In this document: piece after piece, positions 28,996-38,580 of the stretch
How the letters are laid out: each line of letters opens with the position of its first letter
Numbering within the stretch: the first letter of the stretch is position 1
DNA from: Anaeropeptidivorans aminofermentans
GTDB lineage: Bacteria > Bacillota > Clostridia > Lachnospirales > UBA5962
Assembly: GCF_940670685.1 (NCBI RefSeq)
Contig: NZ_OW711693.1
Span: 1,240,001 to 1,304,000 of the forward strand
Length of the DNA: 64,000 bases
Direction: 5' to 3'
Position numbers and translations under genes: made by a program
Notes under the pieces: generated by a model
Database searches by the model: none
Told to the model about the DNA's origin: nothing
What the model saw: only the letters and a program-made list of their open reading frames with translations

Positions 28996-29333
28996 AGTAA
29001 GCCCGCAAGCTTTTCCGTTGGATATGAACTATCTACTGTTATTTTTATTCCCTTAATTTCGATATGTAGTGTATCGGGCATCGGGTTTTCAGGCTGTGCA
29101 GAATTTCCATCCATTACCTGAACTTCTGTGAATCCGGATACAGCAAGGGCCGTATTGTTTTCAGTTACTTGCTGTTTCTCTATGTGAGAGATTGCGGTTT
29201 CTCTCAATTTCCTTTGCCAGTAGTAATACACATTTTCATGAAAACCTTCTCGCTCGCAAAATCCTCTTATGCTAAGATCACTTTCCCGGCGATCCCGCAT
29301 TATCCCTGCCCAGTGTGATAAGCGATATTTCAC
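28992..29333 (-). CDS. tnpA: IS66 accessory protein TnpA
   Basis: 113 residues. The N-terminal helix-turn-helix-like SIRGFCEREGFHENVYYYWQRK motif (in two pieces) is typical of IS66 TnpA, followed by a variable region and a C-terminal IEIKGIKITVDS strand pair. First gene of the IS operon. Confidence 0.88.
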   Translation of the reverse strand: MKYRLSHWAGIMRDRRESDLSIRGFCEREGFHENVYYYWQRKLRETAISHIEKQQVTENNTALAVSGFTEVQVMDGNSAQPENPMPDTLHIEIKGIKITVDSSYPTEKLAGLL

Positions 29334-29452
29334 TGCTTACGAAAGGGACTGTATTTGGCGATGGCAGAGGAATTGGAATATAAGTTTAATAATTAATTTG
29401 TAAAATAAAAAATTTCCTTTTTATGTAAAGTAGAAAGATTAAAAATAAAATT

Positions 29453-29488
29453 AAGATAGGTAAGCCCAGAATGAGGCTTACCTATCTT
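29453..29488. terminator. Strong hairpin, terminator-like
   Basis: Perfect 14-bp arms AAGATAGGTAAGCC/GGCTTACCTATCTT with an 8-nt loop, flanked by AT-rich sequence. It lies between the IS66 element and a gene remnant. Confidence 0.65.
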
Positions 29489-29565
29489 AGCTATATATTA
29501 TTATGAAGCCATAGGTCAGAAAACAATGAGGTTTATTGTTTTTCAGTAAAGTTTTTAGATAGAAT

Positions 29566-29679
29566 TTATTTACTAATGATTTTTTCAGATGAGTTTTCAG
29601 TGTTCGAACTTTCTGATGAAGGCTCTTCAGTAATAGCTTCTTCATCTTTACTATTTCCATTAAAGTCAGAAGTTGGCGC
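29566..29679 (-). pseudogene. 3' fragment of an acidic, Ser-rich protein
   Basis: About 37 codons open from a TGA to a TAA. They read as a Ser/Glu-rich tail (EEPSSESSNTENSSEK). There is no start or ribosome site, so it is probably the decayed end of a lipoprotein or surface-protein gene. The rest of 29334-29893 shows nothing else. Confidence 0.3.
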
Positions 29680-29893
29680 TCATATTAACTGATTTAACGA
29701 ATTATTCGACGTATCTTTTAAAAAGATTTAACCTTCTTTAGCAAAGACTTTGCTGTTGTTGATATCATTATAATTGAATTAGAAAAAATACTTTAGGAAT
29801 ATTAAATCTTTCATAAATAAGAACTATTTTTACATATAAAAACCTGTGCAATTTTGAATACAAAATAAGGCATAATATTGCCAAGCACTGTTC

Positions 29894-31732
29894 TTAAATA
29901 AGGTATTTATTAAGTAATTGGCTAAACAAATTTGCATGCTCAAGGGAGTTTTCCTCTTTGTTTTCAGTCAAAGTAATTATATCCGCTTGGGGAAAAATTT
30001 TCCCAGGTGTCATACTTCTATCATAAATATCTATTAAAACATCATTATCCTCATCTGATTGACCATTAAAAATACAGAGCCCTAATAATTTGTTATCTGT
30101 ATTTGCGGGGCTAATAGAAAAAATATATTTAAAGGCTAAAGCAGGTACATGGTATCTTTTAACAGTAGAAATAGTACTGAATTTCGCATCAGAAATTAAA
30201 TAATAAATATCTTTGCCTTTTTCAATTTTAATAAGGTAGTCTGGAGAATAGTAGACTCCCTTTGCCTCTCCTTTGTCTATATAATTTTCATAGGATATAC
30301 TGGTATTCCTGTAAATTTCAATGCCATTTGATAATTGAAAGCTATCGCTGTAAATTACTGGTTGATAATAAAGAGTAACTATCTGCTCATTGTAAGAAAA
30401 AACAAACGTATTATTGCACTCAACATTTTGATAGAGCGTTTTTCCCGCAAACGAATAGGGAAATTGGTAGCTACTAATAAGTTCATATCCGCATTCTTTA
30501 AAATACGAGTATAATTTAGATAGTACATAGCATTCATACAAGATATCTCCCTTTAGAAAGGATAGCATGAACCGCTCTCTTTTTAAGTCATAGATACCCA
30601 TTTTAAACCATAAGATAATACAGTCATATATCTGAAAATATTGGGGAATTGAAAGAAAGATTGCTGTTGGTTTAGGAACGTCACAAACTTGAACTTCCGT
30701 TACTTTTAAGGCATAACTGTAAGCGTTAAAAAGAATATTATACTTATCAGAAAGTGCATTCAATTGCTCCTGATAATATGAAAGTGTTTTCTTAGTACTA
30801 CTATAAATATAGAAAGAAGATAACACATAGCCATCAATTTCTTTCTCATCATCTGGGAAGCCTTTAATCATATTAGATATTGCTACCCTTATCTCATCAA
30901 TTGATAAGATAAGGGTCTTTAAAAAACCTACTACAATTTGGTTTTCGTATATATCATATACATATATGCTTTTTGCCATTAAGGTTTTTTGAGGCTGATA
31001 GTACTGCCCATTAAATTCTATACCTGATTTGTAATTTACTTGTACTAGCTGTTCAGGATGCTGAGTTAAGTACTTAATTGTCCTATCTGCAATGAATTGA
31101 AGTCTCTCAAAAGAATCAACCGTATCTTGTTTATCGGTTTTAAACCTACTATTGACCTTAAAATAACTATAGTACTCTTCATAATAATATAAAATCTCTT
31201 TTAGCAAAGCAATGCGTGATTCCATACTCTTATTTTCATTTTTCGATAAATCACTAATATTTCTAGGGCGGACAGAATCTTGATATAATAAATCCTCATT
31301 ATGTTTATAGATATACTCCACCATACGGCGGACAGAGTTATTTTGTTTTCCTTTTCGAACCATAACAGCAACATAAGGAGAGGATAAATTAATTTTATGA
31401 TTTTTACTGCTCAAGTTCATTGAAATCTGGATAAATCCGTAGCAGGAAGAAAAAATTCTATTGCCATATTCCTCGTTCTTAAATACAATGTTCCCATTTA
31501 ATAATATTTCAGTATTTATATGAAAATCATTTATGAAAAAGTCTATTGATTCAAGAGGTTCTTCACCTTCAAAGGGAGAACATATAAAAGCCTCATAGGG
31601 TAAATCTGAAAAGACTTTAATATCAATGGATGGATGAGAATCTATGTATGAATTTTTGTTACTTGAATCAAATAATGGAACAATTTGTTTAGATTTACCA
31701 TGAGGGCAAAGGATAATCTCATATTGCGGCAT
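29894..31732 (-). CDS. McrC-like restriction subunit (DUF2357 type) with PD-(D/E)XK nuclease
   Basis: 612 residues. The central part has the predicted DUF2357-like fold. Near residues 500-530, SPDYLIKI ... YYLISDAKF gives the D...(D/E)xK arrangement of a PD-(D/E)XK nuclease, followed by a helix with RYHVPALAFKYIF. It is encoded 17 bp downstream of an McrB-like AAA+ ATPase. The pair would sense and cut foreign (probably modified) DNA in an NTP-dependent way, as a type IV-like defence system. GGAGGG precedes its ATG. It sits at the right end of element A, as defence cargo often does. Confidence 0.75.
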   Translation of the reverse strand: MPQYEIILCPHGKSKQIVPLFDSSNKNSYIDSHPSIDIKVFSDLPYEAFICSPFEGEEPLESIDFFINDFHINTEILLNGNIVFKNEEYGNRIFSSCYGFIQISMNLSSKNHKINLSSPYVAVMVRKGKQNNSVRRMVEYIYKHNEDLLYQDSVRPRNISDLSKNENKSMESRIALLKEILYYYEEYYSYFKVNSRFKTDKQDTVDSFERLQFIADRTIKYLTQHPEQLVQVNYKSGIEFNGQYYQPQKTLMAKSIYVYDIYENQIVVGFLKTLILSIDEIRVAISNMIKGFPDDEKEIDGYVLSSFYIYSSTKKTLSYYQEQLNALSDKYNILFNAYSYALKVTEVQVCDVPKPTAIFLSIPQYFQIYDCIILWFKMGIYDLKRERFMLSFLKGDILYECYVLSKLYSYFKECGYELISSYQFPYSFAGKTLYQNVECNNTFVFSYNEQIVTLYYQPVIYSDSFQLSNGIEIYRNTSISYENYIDKGEAKGVYYSPDYLIKIEKGKDIYYLISDAKFSTISTVKRYHVPALAFKYIFSISPANTDNKLLGLCIFNGQSDEDNDVLIDIYDRSMTPGKIFPQADIITLTENKEENSLEHANLFSQLLNKYLI

Positions 31733-31749
31733 ATATTAGCCCCTCCCTT

Positions 31750-34335
31750 TTAGCTAAAAAATTGATAAAACTTCATCCGGCGGTCACCTTTTTCAATTAT
31801 ACTTTTCAACAAGGTACTTGATTGACGCAAATTACTGTCACTGCAAATATCATAAATTGAATTAAGAAACTTTCTATATTCGTCACCACTGTCTCTGAGT
31901 AGTGGTAAAATCTTTTGAGCAATGGCATAATCTAACGCAACAATAGATGCATTTGTTCCATCACTGTCATTTTCGAAAAGATTTTTTGCAACGGACCAAT
32001 ATCTTCTAATTGCATTATCTACTCTAAAACTTAAAGATCCAAATAAGGCGTATAGTCGCTCATAAATTTCCTTTGCTTCACCATCCATAGGATTTAATGG
32101 CTCTACAGAAGAACCAAAAGTTTCCTTTAAGGAACTCCACGTAATCATTTCGATATCTTTGCTATTATAACGTAATTCTTTAGCAGTTCCAGGTACTACG
32201 GAAGGAAGCAAAATAACCCAAGCTCTATCTAAAAGTCTAGGCGATAAGGTTTCTGTCGTATGGTCATTATTAATGGTTGCAACAAAGCGCAGGGATTCAG
32301 GAATGCTGAGTTGATAATTTTCCCCTAAATTAATGCCATGACTTTCGTCCCAATCATCGCAGATATTCATAAAATCTGCCCAATAATACTCCATAGGGCT
32401 TAGATTTGCTTCGTCCAATAAAAATAAAAAAGGTAAATCTGTTAAATCTCCTTTTGCTTCAGTGTCCAAAATCTTAAAGCCATCAAAAATACGGCAATTA
32501 CTTTTATCAAAATTTCTAGTGAGAGGATTGTAATAGCCGACAAAATCTCTTTTAGAGGTCCAACCTTTTTCTACCGAAACAGGAATATATCTATTAGGTT
32601 CGTAAGAATTTTTTTGCTTTTCTAATAGGTTTTTGGGTAACATTAGCCCCAATGAGTGGGCTAATATATTACAGATAGATGTTTTTCCTGTCCCAGGCTC
32701 ACCTGAAAAAACAGTTAAAAATCCTTGACTGACACAAATCAAGATGTTTATAATATCATTTTTACTGTAATTGGGTCGGCAATCTTTAATTTTTTCACAA
32801 ATATATTCAACAAGAGCTTCGCCGCGTTTTTGTGATTTTGGGATATTACGTAACTGATATATTAAACTTTCATAAGCATCTTCACATTGTTGCGTTTCCC
32901 ATGCAGCCGCTTGTTTAAGAAGCTTATTTGCCAGCATACCATCAAAAGCGAAATCTACTGCTTTATCTTCACTGTTTTTAAATTTGTTATCAAGCCGAGT
33001 TTCTATTTCTGAAATCTTTTTATCTAATTCGCGTTCGCGATCTTCTTTATATCTAACTTTCCTCTCGAGAGAAGTTAATTTTTCTTGAAGATCAGAGCCG
33101 TTCTCAAAAAAATTTAGCTCTACTCTAAGCTTTTCAATTTCTTTCTGAATATCATCTTTTGTTTTTATTTTTTCATCTATTTCGGCTTGATGCTCTGCAA
33201 GAATTTCTTCAGACAATTCAGAGCTATTTTTTATTTCTATTTCTTCAAGAAGAATACTTTTTTTACGTGTTAGTTCGTCAAGGTCTGCCTTTAAAGCATC
33301 TACACGCCCAAAAATTTCCCTGAAACTTTGTACCTTGCTCATAAATTCTTTATTATTAGATAAATGGGAGACAACAGAAGAAAATTGGGTTGAATCCTTA
33401 TATTTCAGTAACAAAGCTGGTATCACGCTAGATAGAAAGTTAAAGGTATCTTCTAAATTGCTCTCATCTGTAAAAAAATTACGAAGACGCTCTAACCTTT
33501 TGTCTTGTATCTCTTTTGGGACCATACTGCCTATAATAGTAGATTTCCGATACGAGTCTAATAATTTAACTATATCAGTTAAATTAATCTTGCCATCTTT
33601 AATAAAATCATCAGCAAGAGAATCTCTAAAATTTTGAAGTAATTCTTCATCTTGAATTACATCAATATCTATTATTGGAAAACTTTCGGGTTTATGCCAA
33701 ATTTTCCTCTCACTCTCATATCCACCATACACTTGTATGTTATCATTTTCGCTATTATTTAAAACTAACCCTCTAATAATATATTGCGATTCTTTTAATT
33801 TGGTATTTACGTAAAATTGTTTTCCATGTAGTCTTAAGCCAACTTTATATGGTCCAATCAGTTCATTCTCATCTATTTGCAGAAAAACATCCTGTCCATC
33901 ATATAGACCTACGTCATTCACCTCTAGTATAGGATTAACACAATAATTTCCAACAATTTTTTCTTTTGGAATTACTTGAAAAAAATTAAGCTGCGACATT
34001 TCTTGAATTTTATTTGAAGAAAGTGTAGAAATATCTACCTTGTAGCCTGTACGATTTCTTTCGCCCGTGGTGAATGAAATACTATCCTCTAGTTCAGAAG
34101 TAACAAAATCAAAAAATATGTACGCAGTATTGTGAAAATACTCTTTTAATGGATATTCAGACTTAGAACTATAAAAATTAATATTTCCGAATTCTGACTC
34201 AGGTAATAATTCCTGACGATCATTATTATTTAGATAGCTAAGAGTGGTTCCGTTTAGTTGATAAAGTGGCTTAAAATTATAAAAAGTGTTGCTAACAGAA
34301 ATTTTTTCTTCAATAAAACCTAAATACTTGCCCAT
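31750..34335 (-). CDS. McrB-like AAA+ NTPase with coiled coil
   Basis: 861 residues. An N-terminal ~330-residue region of unknown fold is followed by a strong coiled coil near 340-440 (Glu/Lys/Leu heptads). The AAA+ domain follows: Walker A GEPGTGKTS near 540, Walker B FLLDEANLSPMEYYWADF near 645, and sensor NNDHTTETLSPRLLDRAW near 695-712. The classical McrB GTPase NTAD motif is replaced by TINNDHT, so nucleotide preference is uncertain. It is the motor partner of the DUF2357 nuclease and the first gene of that operon, with AGGAGG before its ATG. Confidence 0.75.
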   Translation of the reverse strand: MGKYLGFIEEKISVSNTFYNFKPLYQLNGTTLSYLNNNDRQELLPESEFGNINFYSSKSEYPLKEYFHNTAYIFFDFVTSELEDSISFTTGERNRTGYKVDISTLSSNKIQEMSQLNFFQVIPKEKIVGNYCVNPILEVNDVGLYDGQDVFLQIDENELIGPYKVGLRLHGKQFYVNTKLKESQYIIRGLVLNNSENDNIQVYGGYESERKIWHKPESFPIIDIDVIQDEELLQNFRDSLADDFIKDGKINLTDIVKLLDSYRKSTIIGSMVPKEIQDKRLERLRNFFTDESNLEDTFNFLSSVIPALLLKYKDSTQFSSVVSHLSNNKEFMSKVQSFREIFGRVDALKADLDELTRKKSILLEEIEIKNSSELSEEILAEHQAEIDEKIKTKDDIQKEIEKLRVELNFFENGSDLQEKLTSLERKVRYKEDRERELDKKISEIETRLDNKFKNSEDKAVDFAFDGMLANKLLKQAAAWETQQCEDAYESLIYQLRNIPKSQKRGEALVEYICEKIKDCRPNYSKNDIINILICVSQGFLTVFSGEPGTGKTSICNILAHSLGLMLPKNLLEKQKNSYEPNRYIPVSVEKGWTSKRDFVGYYNPLTRNFDKSNCRIFDGFKILDTEAKGDLTDLPFLFLLDEANLSPMEYYWADFMNICDDWDESHGINLGENYQLSIPESLRFVATINNDHTTETLSPRLLDRAWVILLPSVVPGTAKELRYNSKDIEMITWSSLKETFGSSVEPLNPMDGEAKEIYERLYALFGSLSFRVDNAIRRYWSVAKNLFENDSDGTNASIVALDYAIAQKILPLLRDSGDEYRKFLNSIYDICSDSNLRQSSTLLKSIIEKGDRRMKFYQFFS

Positions 34336-34779
34336 TTTATTCCTCCTATTAGAAATATAATATAATATAGTTTGCTATATATTATAAAGCTATCTTCAAA
34401 GCCTCCTTTTTATTTTTTAATCGACTCAGTTTGTGTAATAAACTAATATTTTATCTTTTATAGTTTAAACGTCTGGTTAGGTTAACTGAATATAATTATC
34501 AAATATGATATACATTTGCTCCATTTATACATTCATTTACACCACGGTCTCCTCCTTTGTTGATATCGGCACAATACAAAAGAAAAATTAGAATACCTTT
34601 GAAAATTAAAAGATAGCCAAAATAATTGGTGTGGCAAAATTAAATTGTTGATAAAAGTATCAAATTAATTGAATCAGATTCCTCACCAAAGACGACCTTC
34701 GTTACTTTATACTATACTTCGAATAGCACGAAGTGAAGTTGATTGGTAAATTTATCTAAAGATACGCAGGAAGGTGCCA

Positions 34780-34968
34780 ATGTATTATCTTTACAATAAG
34801 CCTCATGTGAAGTTTTTAAAAAATATTGTTTCAGAAAACAATATTCGTGGAACAAAGGGATATTGGATTACATCCAACAGCGGGATAGAGAGTATGCTAA
34901 GTATCTTAAATAGAGCATCGGTGGCCCTTTGTAATATAACAGAATATCCTGTAAAGATCACTGTTTAG
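34780..34968 (+). CDS. Possible small protein, unknown
   Basis: 62 residues (MYYLYNKPHVKFLKNIVSEN...) with AGGAAGG just upstream. It has no recognised family and sits alone in a 955-bp gap, so it may not be real. Outside it, 34336-35153 holds no other gene. Confidence 0.25.
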   Translation: MYYLYNKPHVKFLKNIVSENNIRGTKGYWITSNSGIESMLSILNRASVALCNITEYPVKITV

Positions 34969-35153
34969 TAGAATTATTTTCCTTAAAATTAAAGAGTCTT
35001 GGATGTATCGCTGCTCGTTTATGATAAGTTGGTATATTATTTTCTTTCCTTTATATATTATTGCTTCTGTTGCTATTTTCAGAAATATCACAGTCTTCTT
35101 AGCTTTTCAGAAATACTTTAAATGAATTCAACAATAATTAATAGTGAAATAAT

Positions 35154-35175
35154 TGGGTACTATTTGGGTACTAAA
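35154..35175 (+). repeat. Right arm-type integrase site of element A
   Basis: 22 bp identical to 7616-7637, same orientation: two TGGGTACTA units 11 bp apart. It lies 115 bp inside the right 45-bp att repeat. Confidence 0.7.
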
Positions 35176-35290
35176 TATACAAAGCTTTATACAAAGATAC
35201 ACTAAAATATAGCGAAATATATGCTGAAAGTCCTTATAAAGTAACGCATTGCCAGAAAACGACATAACCTACAAAAAGCAATAAAGTGAA

Positions 35291-35335
35291 CTCATAACCC
35301 AAAGGTCGTAGGTTCAAATCCTGCCTCCGCAATTA
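35291..35335 (+). repeat. Second att site: 3' half of tRNA-fMet
   Basis: 45 bp identical to 7503-7547, but without the 5' half of the tRNA, so it is not a functional tRNA. It marks the junction between element A and element B. Confidence 0.92.
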
Positions 35336-35336
35336 A

Positions 35337-35373
35337 AAAAAGCCAGTAAACACTGATGTTTACTGGCTTTTTT
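35337..35373 (+). terminator. Terminator after the second att site
   Basis: Stem AAAAAGCCAGTAAACA/TGTTTACTGGCTTTTT with loop CTGA. It is nearly the same hairpin as at 7551-7585 but with the loop in reverse-complement orientation. Confidence 0.85.
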
Positions 35374-35404
35374 GTTTGTCTGATTTTGTATTATATTTTC
35401 TGAA

Positions 35405-35424
35405 ACTAGCAACCGACTAGCAAC
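35405..35424 (+). repeat. Arm-like direct repeats of element B
   Basis: ACTAGCAAC at 35405-35413 and 35416-35424, an 11-bp period. They sit 70 bp beyond the att repeat, as TGGGTACTA does at 7616, and both follow the bases TGAA. Likely a binding site for the second integrase. Confidence 0.55.
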
Positions 35425-36066
35425 GCAGAAATTTTTTAAGAATAATCTATTTATTTTTTATATCTATTCTTTTAACAGCATAATATTTCTTGTTGGAAAA
35501 TAAATATTTTTATCAGCATCTAATTAAATTTTATATATCTAGTTAAATAGCGCATCAGGACACTCTACAGCATCCCTCCGAAGCCCACATATACTATATC
35601 CCCTTACTTTCAGTTGAAATCCTGTTAAAATCGAATTAAAGCACTTTATGTCACGTATAGAATTAATCTATATAGTATCATCTTTATAATTCACAGTTTC
35701 CCCTATCATTGACGATTTCTATATCAATAGGAGATGAAGTTTATTTGTGCCTTAAATGCGTCTGCAATAAATGACAATTCAGTTACCCATAATATATCTC
35801 TTTCTTGTTCTTTAAGCTACCGTCAATTATAGTATAATATTATATGTTTTAGCTAATCTATATTAAGTTACAATAAACTCTAATTATCTTGACTAAGATA
35901 TACAGCATATAATTATTGTATTTGCAGATTCATTTATACAAAGATAGCATAATAATAAAATAAATATTACGAATATTAATTTAATTCTGTCAATTTATTA
36001 AAATGATAGTATTAAATATTTTCTATTGAAGATGTGGATATAGCTTATTTATTTTCAATTTAAATC

Positions 36067-36197
36067 CGTATTAAATTAACATAAAATACGAATAGAATTA
36101 AACAGTATTTGAATAAAATTATCAAATTTCCTTATTAAATTCAAAATATGCGTATTAAATTATTGGTTACTAGAAATAAATTTGATAATTTAATACG
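36067..36197. repeat. Iteron-like AT-rich repeats, candidate origin of element B
   Basis: CGTATTAAATTA occurs at 36067-36078 and 36151-36162 and inverted at 36186-36197. A perfect 14-bp inverted repeat AAATTATCAAATTT (36116-36129)/AAATTTGATAATTT (36178-36191) overlaps them. Degenerate copies lie nearby. The cluster is beside two replication-type genes. The rest of 35425-36325 is very AT-rich with no gene. Confidence 0.45.
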
Positions 36198-36325
36198 GAA
36201 AATCATCAATATTTAAGTTAAATTACGTATTTTCGCTATTTCATGAATAGGTTTTTATTGTTTTCTATAAAAATCTAGTGTTCTAATCTAAAATAAAGCT
36301 ATCTCGTGTTAATTTAAAATGGAAA

Positions 36326-38266
36326 TCAGCTTTGTCCTTTATTTTCCTTCTCTTTTATAAAACCATATTCTTTGTCAGGTTTTGTTCTTTTAGATCCCTT
36401 TTCTAAATATCTAATTGATTTCTTTAGCAAATCCGTTTGTCCAAATTGCTCAAGTACAGAATTTATAATCACTTCCATTCTCTTGTAAAAAGTATTCTTT
36501 GTAGCTATTTTACTTAAAGAATTTTCCTCACAATAGCTTTCGTAACGAGAAAATAATTCTGTAGCTAATAGGGTGTAAACAGGTACCCCTTTTTCATTTA
36601 TCGAAAAATCAAATTCAAAATATTCACTGATAAAAGCCTGTAACTGCTGTTTTTCTTCTTCTACCTTTTTTTCGTATGTAGTCTTAGGTTCCTTTTTTGT
36701 TGCTGCTTCGGAGGTACTTTCGGGTAAACAATTATTATCTGCCAAAATGGATGGATATTCCTCAGTTACATTAGTAGGATATGAAAATGCATAATTATTT
36801 TTAATTAAATTTTTAAGGCCTAATATCATCCAGCTTAAAAATCCACTTGTAAGCTCGGCCTTACTAATTATTTCTAAAAGCTTTTTGATGGAAGGCGAGT
36901 CCCCTTTTGTAAAATCAAGATGTATAGTACAGAATTTAAAATTTTCTTCTTCTCTGATATCTTTAAAAGAGGGACGTTCATTTCCTAAAAAAATAAATTT
37001 TACAGTCGGTAAATAAGTATAGGCTTTAGAAGTATTTATATTTTCAACTCTTTTCAAGCCTATTAACTCTTTGATATGATCTACTTTCATATATTTATCA
37101 TAAGGTAGATATTCGTATATATTTATGTACTTATTGTAAGTCTCGCATTTTTCAATTTTATCTTTCAGCTCTTTTGGGTTTAGCCGGGAAATATAATTAC
37201 TTGAAAATAAGTGGTCGAAAAACATAGATATTTCCGTAGGATTTTCATAGGTTATTAAGAAGGCCTTATTTACTTCTGCATGATTTGAAATAATATATCC
37301 TAAGAATTCCTGAAGGGTTTTTAGCTTCATTGGTTCGATAGCTTCGCTTTTGAGGCCTGAGTTTTTTTCAAAACACTTTATGGCATCATTAGAGAGGTCT
37401 ATTGCTTCTATATCCTTTAAATTTAAACAATTCATACCAAAGTAATTGCTTAGTATTTTATTTGTATTTAAGTCAATTACCTTTCCGGAGAAAAAAATAA
37501 GATTTTTATTGATATTATAAAAAAAGTCTTCGTTAATAAGGGGGGGTGTTAAATAGATGGTATCGTATAGTTTTTTCAATGAATCAATAAATGATTTTGT
37601 ATAGTTTATTTCATCAGCTATAAGGGTTTCTTTATCTAGTCCATCACGATTTTGGGTTTCATTCCAATAAGCGTTATGCCTTGAATACATTGTTAATAAT
37701 AATAGTAGGCCAGTTTTTCTTTTTGTATAGAATTTAACAAAATTACTAAAGATGGATATAAAATTTTCAAAGTTTATAACACTCTCCAGTGCCATTTTAG
37801 TTTCACCATAAAAGGGCATACTAAATAATAAATTCATTCTCTTAAACATAAAAATTCTATCCATATTGGCTGCAAATTCTTTTTCGCATATCTCTAATCT
37901 TTTGCCATGGTAATGAGATATTTTTCGCTGAAATACCCTTATATGAGGTCTTTTAAATAAATTATCTATATTAGAACGGTCTTTTTCATTGTACTGTCTT
38001 TTTTCAGTGTCCTTTTCTTTATCCTTTTCTGTAATCACATTAGGTTCTTCATCTTTATCCTTTTCTGTAATCAGATCAGGTTCTTCATTTTTATCGTTTT
38101 CTGTAATCGCATAAAGTTCTTCATCTTTATATATTTTCTTCTCATCATCCTCATCTTTGTTGTTATTTTTATCTATATCGCTTTTTCTGTTTATGTATCT
38201 ACGAGAATGTGGTTTTCTATTTTGCGCTCTAGAGCCATATTTACCGTTATAAGAGTTCTTATCCAT
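36326..38266 (-). CDS. D5/P4-primase-like protein lacking an obvious Walker A
   Basis: 646 residues. The ~100-residue N-terminus is charged and includes three 12-residue repeats. The later pattern YLPTVKFIFLGNERPSFKDI, then LTSGFLSWMILGLKNLI, and a C-terminal VYTLLATELFSRYESYCEEN region follow the order seen in D5/P4 helicases. Where the P-loop should be, the sequence reads FLITYENPTEISMFFDHLF, with no GxxxxGK[ST]. It looks like a degenerate helicase kept as a structural replication protein, or one of unknown role. It is divergent from the rep gene at 38581. Confidence 0.55.
   Translation of the reverse strand: MDKNSYNGKYGSRAQNRKPHSRRYINRKSDIDKNNNKDEDDEKKIYKDEELYAITENDKNEEPDLITEKDKDEEPNVITEKDKEKDTEKRQYNEKDRSNIDNLFKRPHIRVFQRKISHYHGKRLEICEKEFAANMDRIFMFKRMNLLFSMPFYGETKMALESVINFENFISIFSNFVKFYTKRKTGLLLLLTMYSRHNAYWNETQNRDGLDKETLIADEINYTKSFIDSLKKLYDTIYLTPPLINEDFFYNINKNLIFFSGKVIDLNTNKILSNYFGMNCLNLKDIEAIDLSNDAIKCFEKNSGLKSEAIEPMKLKTLQEFLGYIISNHAEVNKAFLITYENPTEISMFFDHLFSSNYISRLNPKELKDKIEKCETYNKYINIYEYLPYDKYMKVDHIKELIGLKRVENINTSKAYTYLPTVKFIFLGNERPSFKDIREEENFKFCTIHLDFTKGDSPSIKKLLEIISKAELTSGFLSWMILGLKNLIKNNYAFSYPTNVTEEYPSILADNNCLPESTSEAATKKEPKTTYEKKVEEEKQQLQAFISEYFEFDFSINEKGVPVYTLLATELFSRYESYCEENSLSKIATKNTFYKRMEVIINSVLEQFGQTDLLKKSIRYLEKGSKRTKPDKEYGFIKEKENKGQS
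38023..38130 (-). repeat. Three 36-bp tandem repeats inside the D5-like gene
   Basis: Units at 38023-38058, 38059-38094 and 38095-38130 encode variants of ITEKDKDEEPNV. The copy number of such repeats varies easily by slippage. Confidence 0.8.
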
Positions 38267-38527
38267 CTAAATATCCTTCTTAAAAGTCAAGGTCATAATA
38301 AATTATTATAGCATACCAAACAAAAGTATAGCAGCAGTACACGAAGAAAATCGCAGGATAAAAAGATGCTATGGAAAAGTACACATCCATAAACAAATTG
38401 ATAGCATTAAAAAATATATTGTACGAAAGGGTATCTATATTTAAAAAGAGACAATAAATAGATATAGGTTAAATTAATACAATCTACATAACTATTAGTT
38501 AATAGATAGAAATACTAACTATATACC

Positions 38528-38545
38528 TATAGTACATGTACTATA
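38528..38545. promoter_or_regulatory. 18-bp palindrome upstream of rep
   Basis: TATAGTACATGTACTATA is a perfect palindrome 35 bp before the rep start, in the divergent promoter region (38267-38580). It is a probable operator controlling rep. Confidence 0.5.
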
Positions 38546-38580
38546 AAACTGCGCAATAAAAAATAAATAGGAGGATTGAT

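Larger units (their letters stand above)
27043..29333 (-). mobile_element. IS66-family insertion sequence
   Basis: Three minus-strand genes in the standard IS66 order (tnpA, tnpB, tnpC). Exact ends and target duplication could not be read with confidence; they lie outside the coding limits given here. tnpC carries a frameshift, so this copy is probably immobile on its own. Confidence 0.85.

Noticed and set aside
27000-29400. Terminal inverted repeats of the IS66 copy
   Set aside because: AAAGGGA-like motifs occur near both ends but in direct, not inverted, orientation, so no boundary was called.
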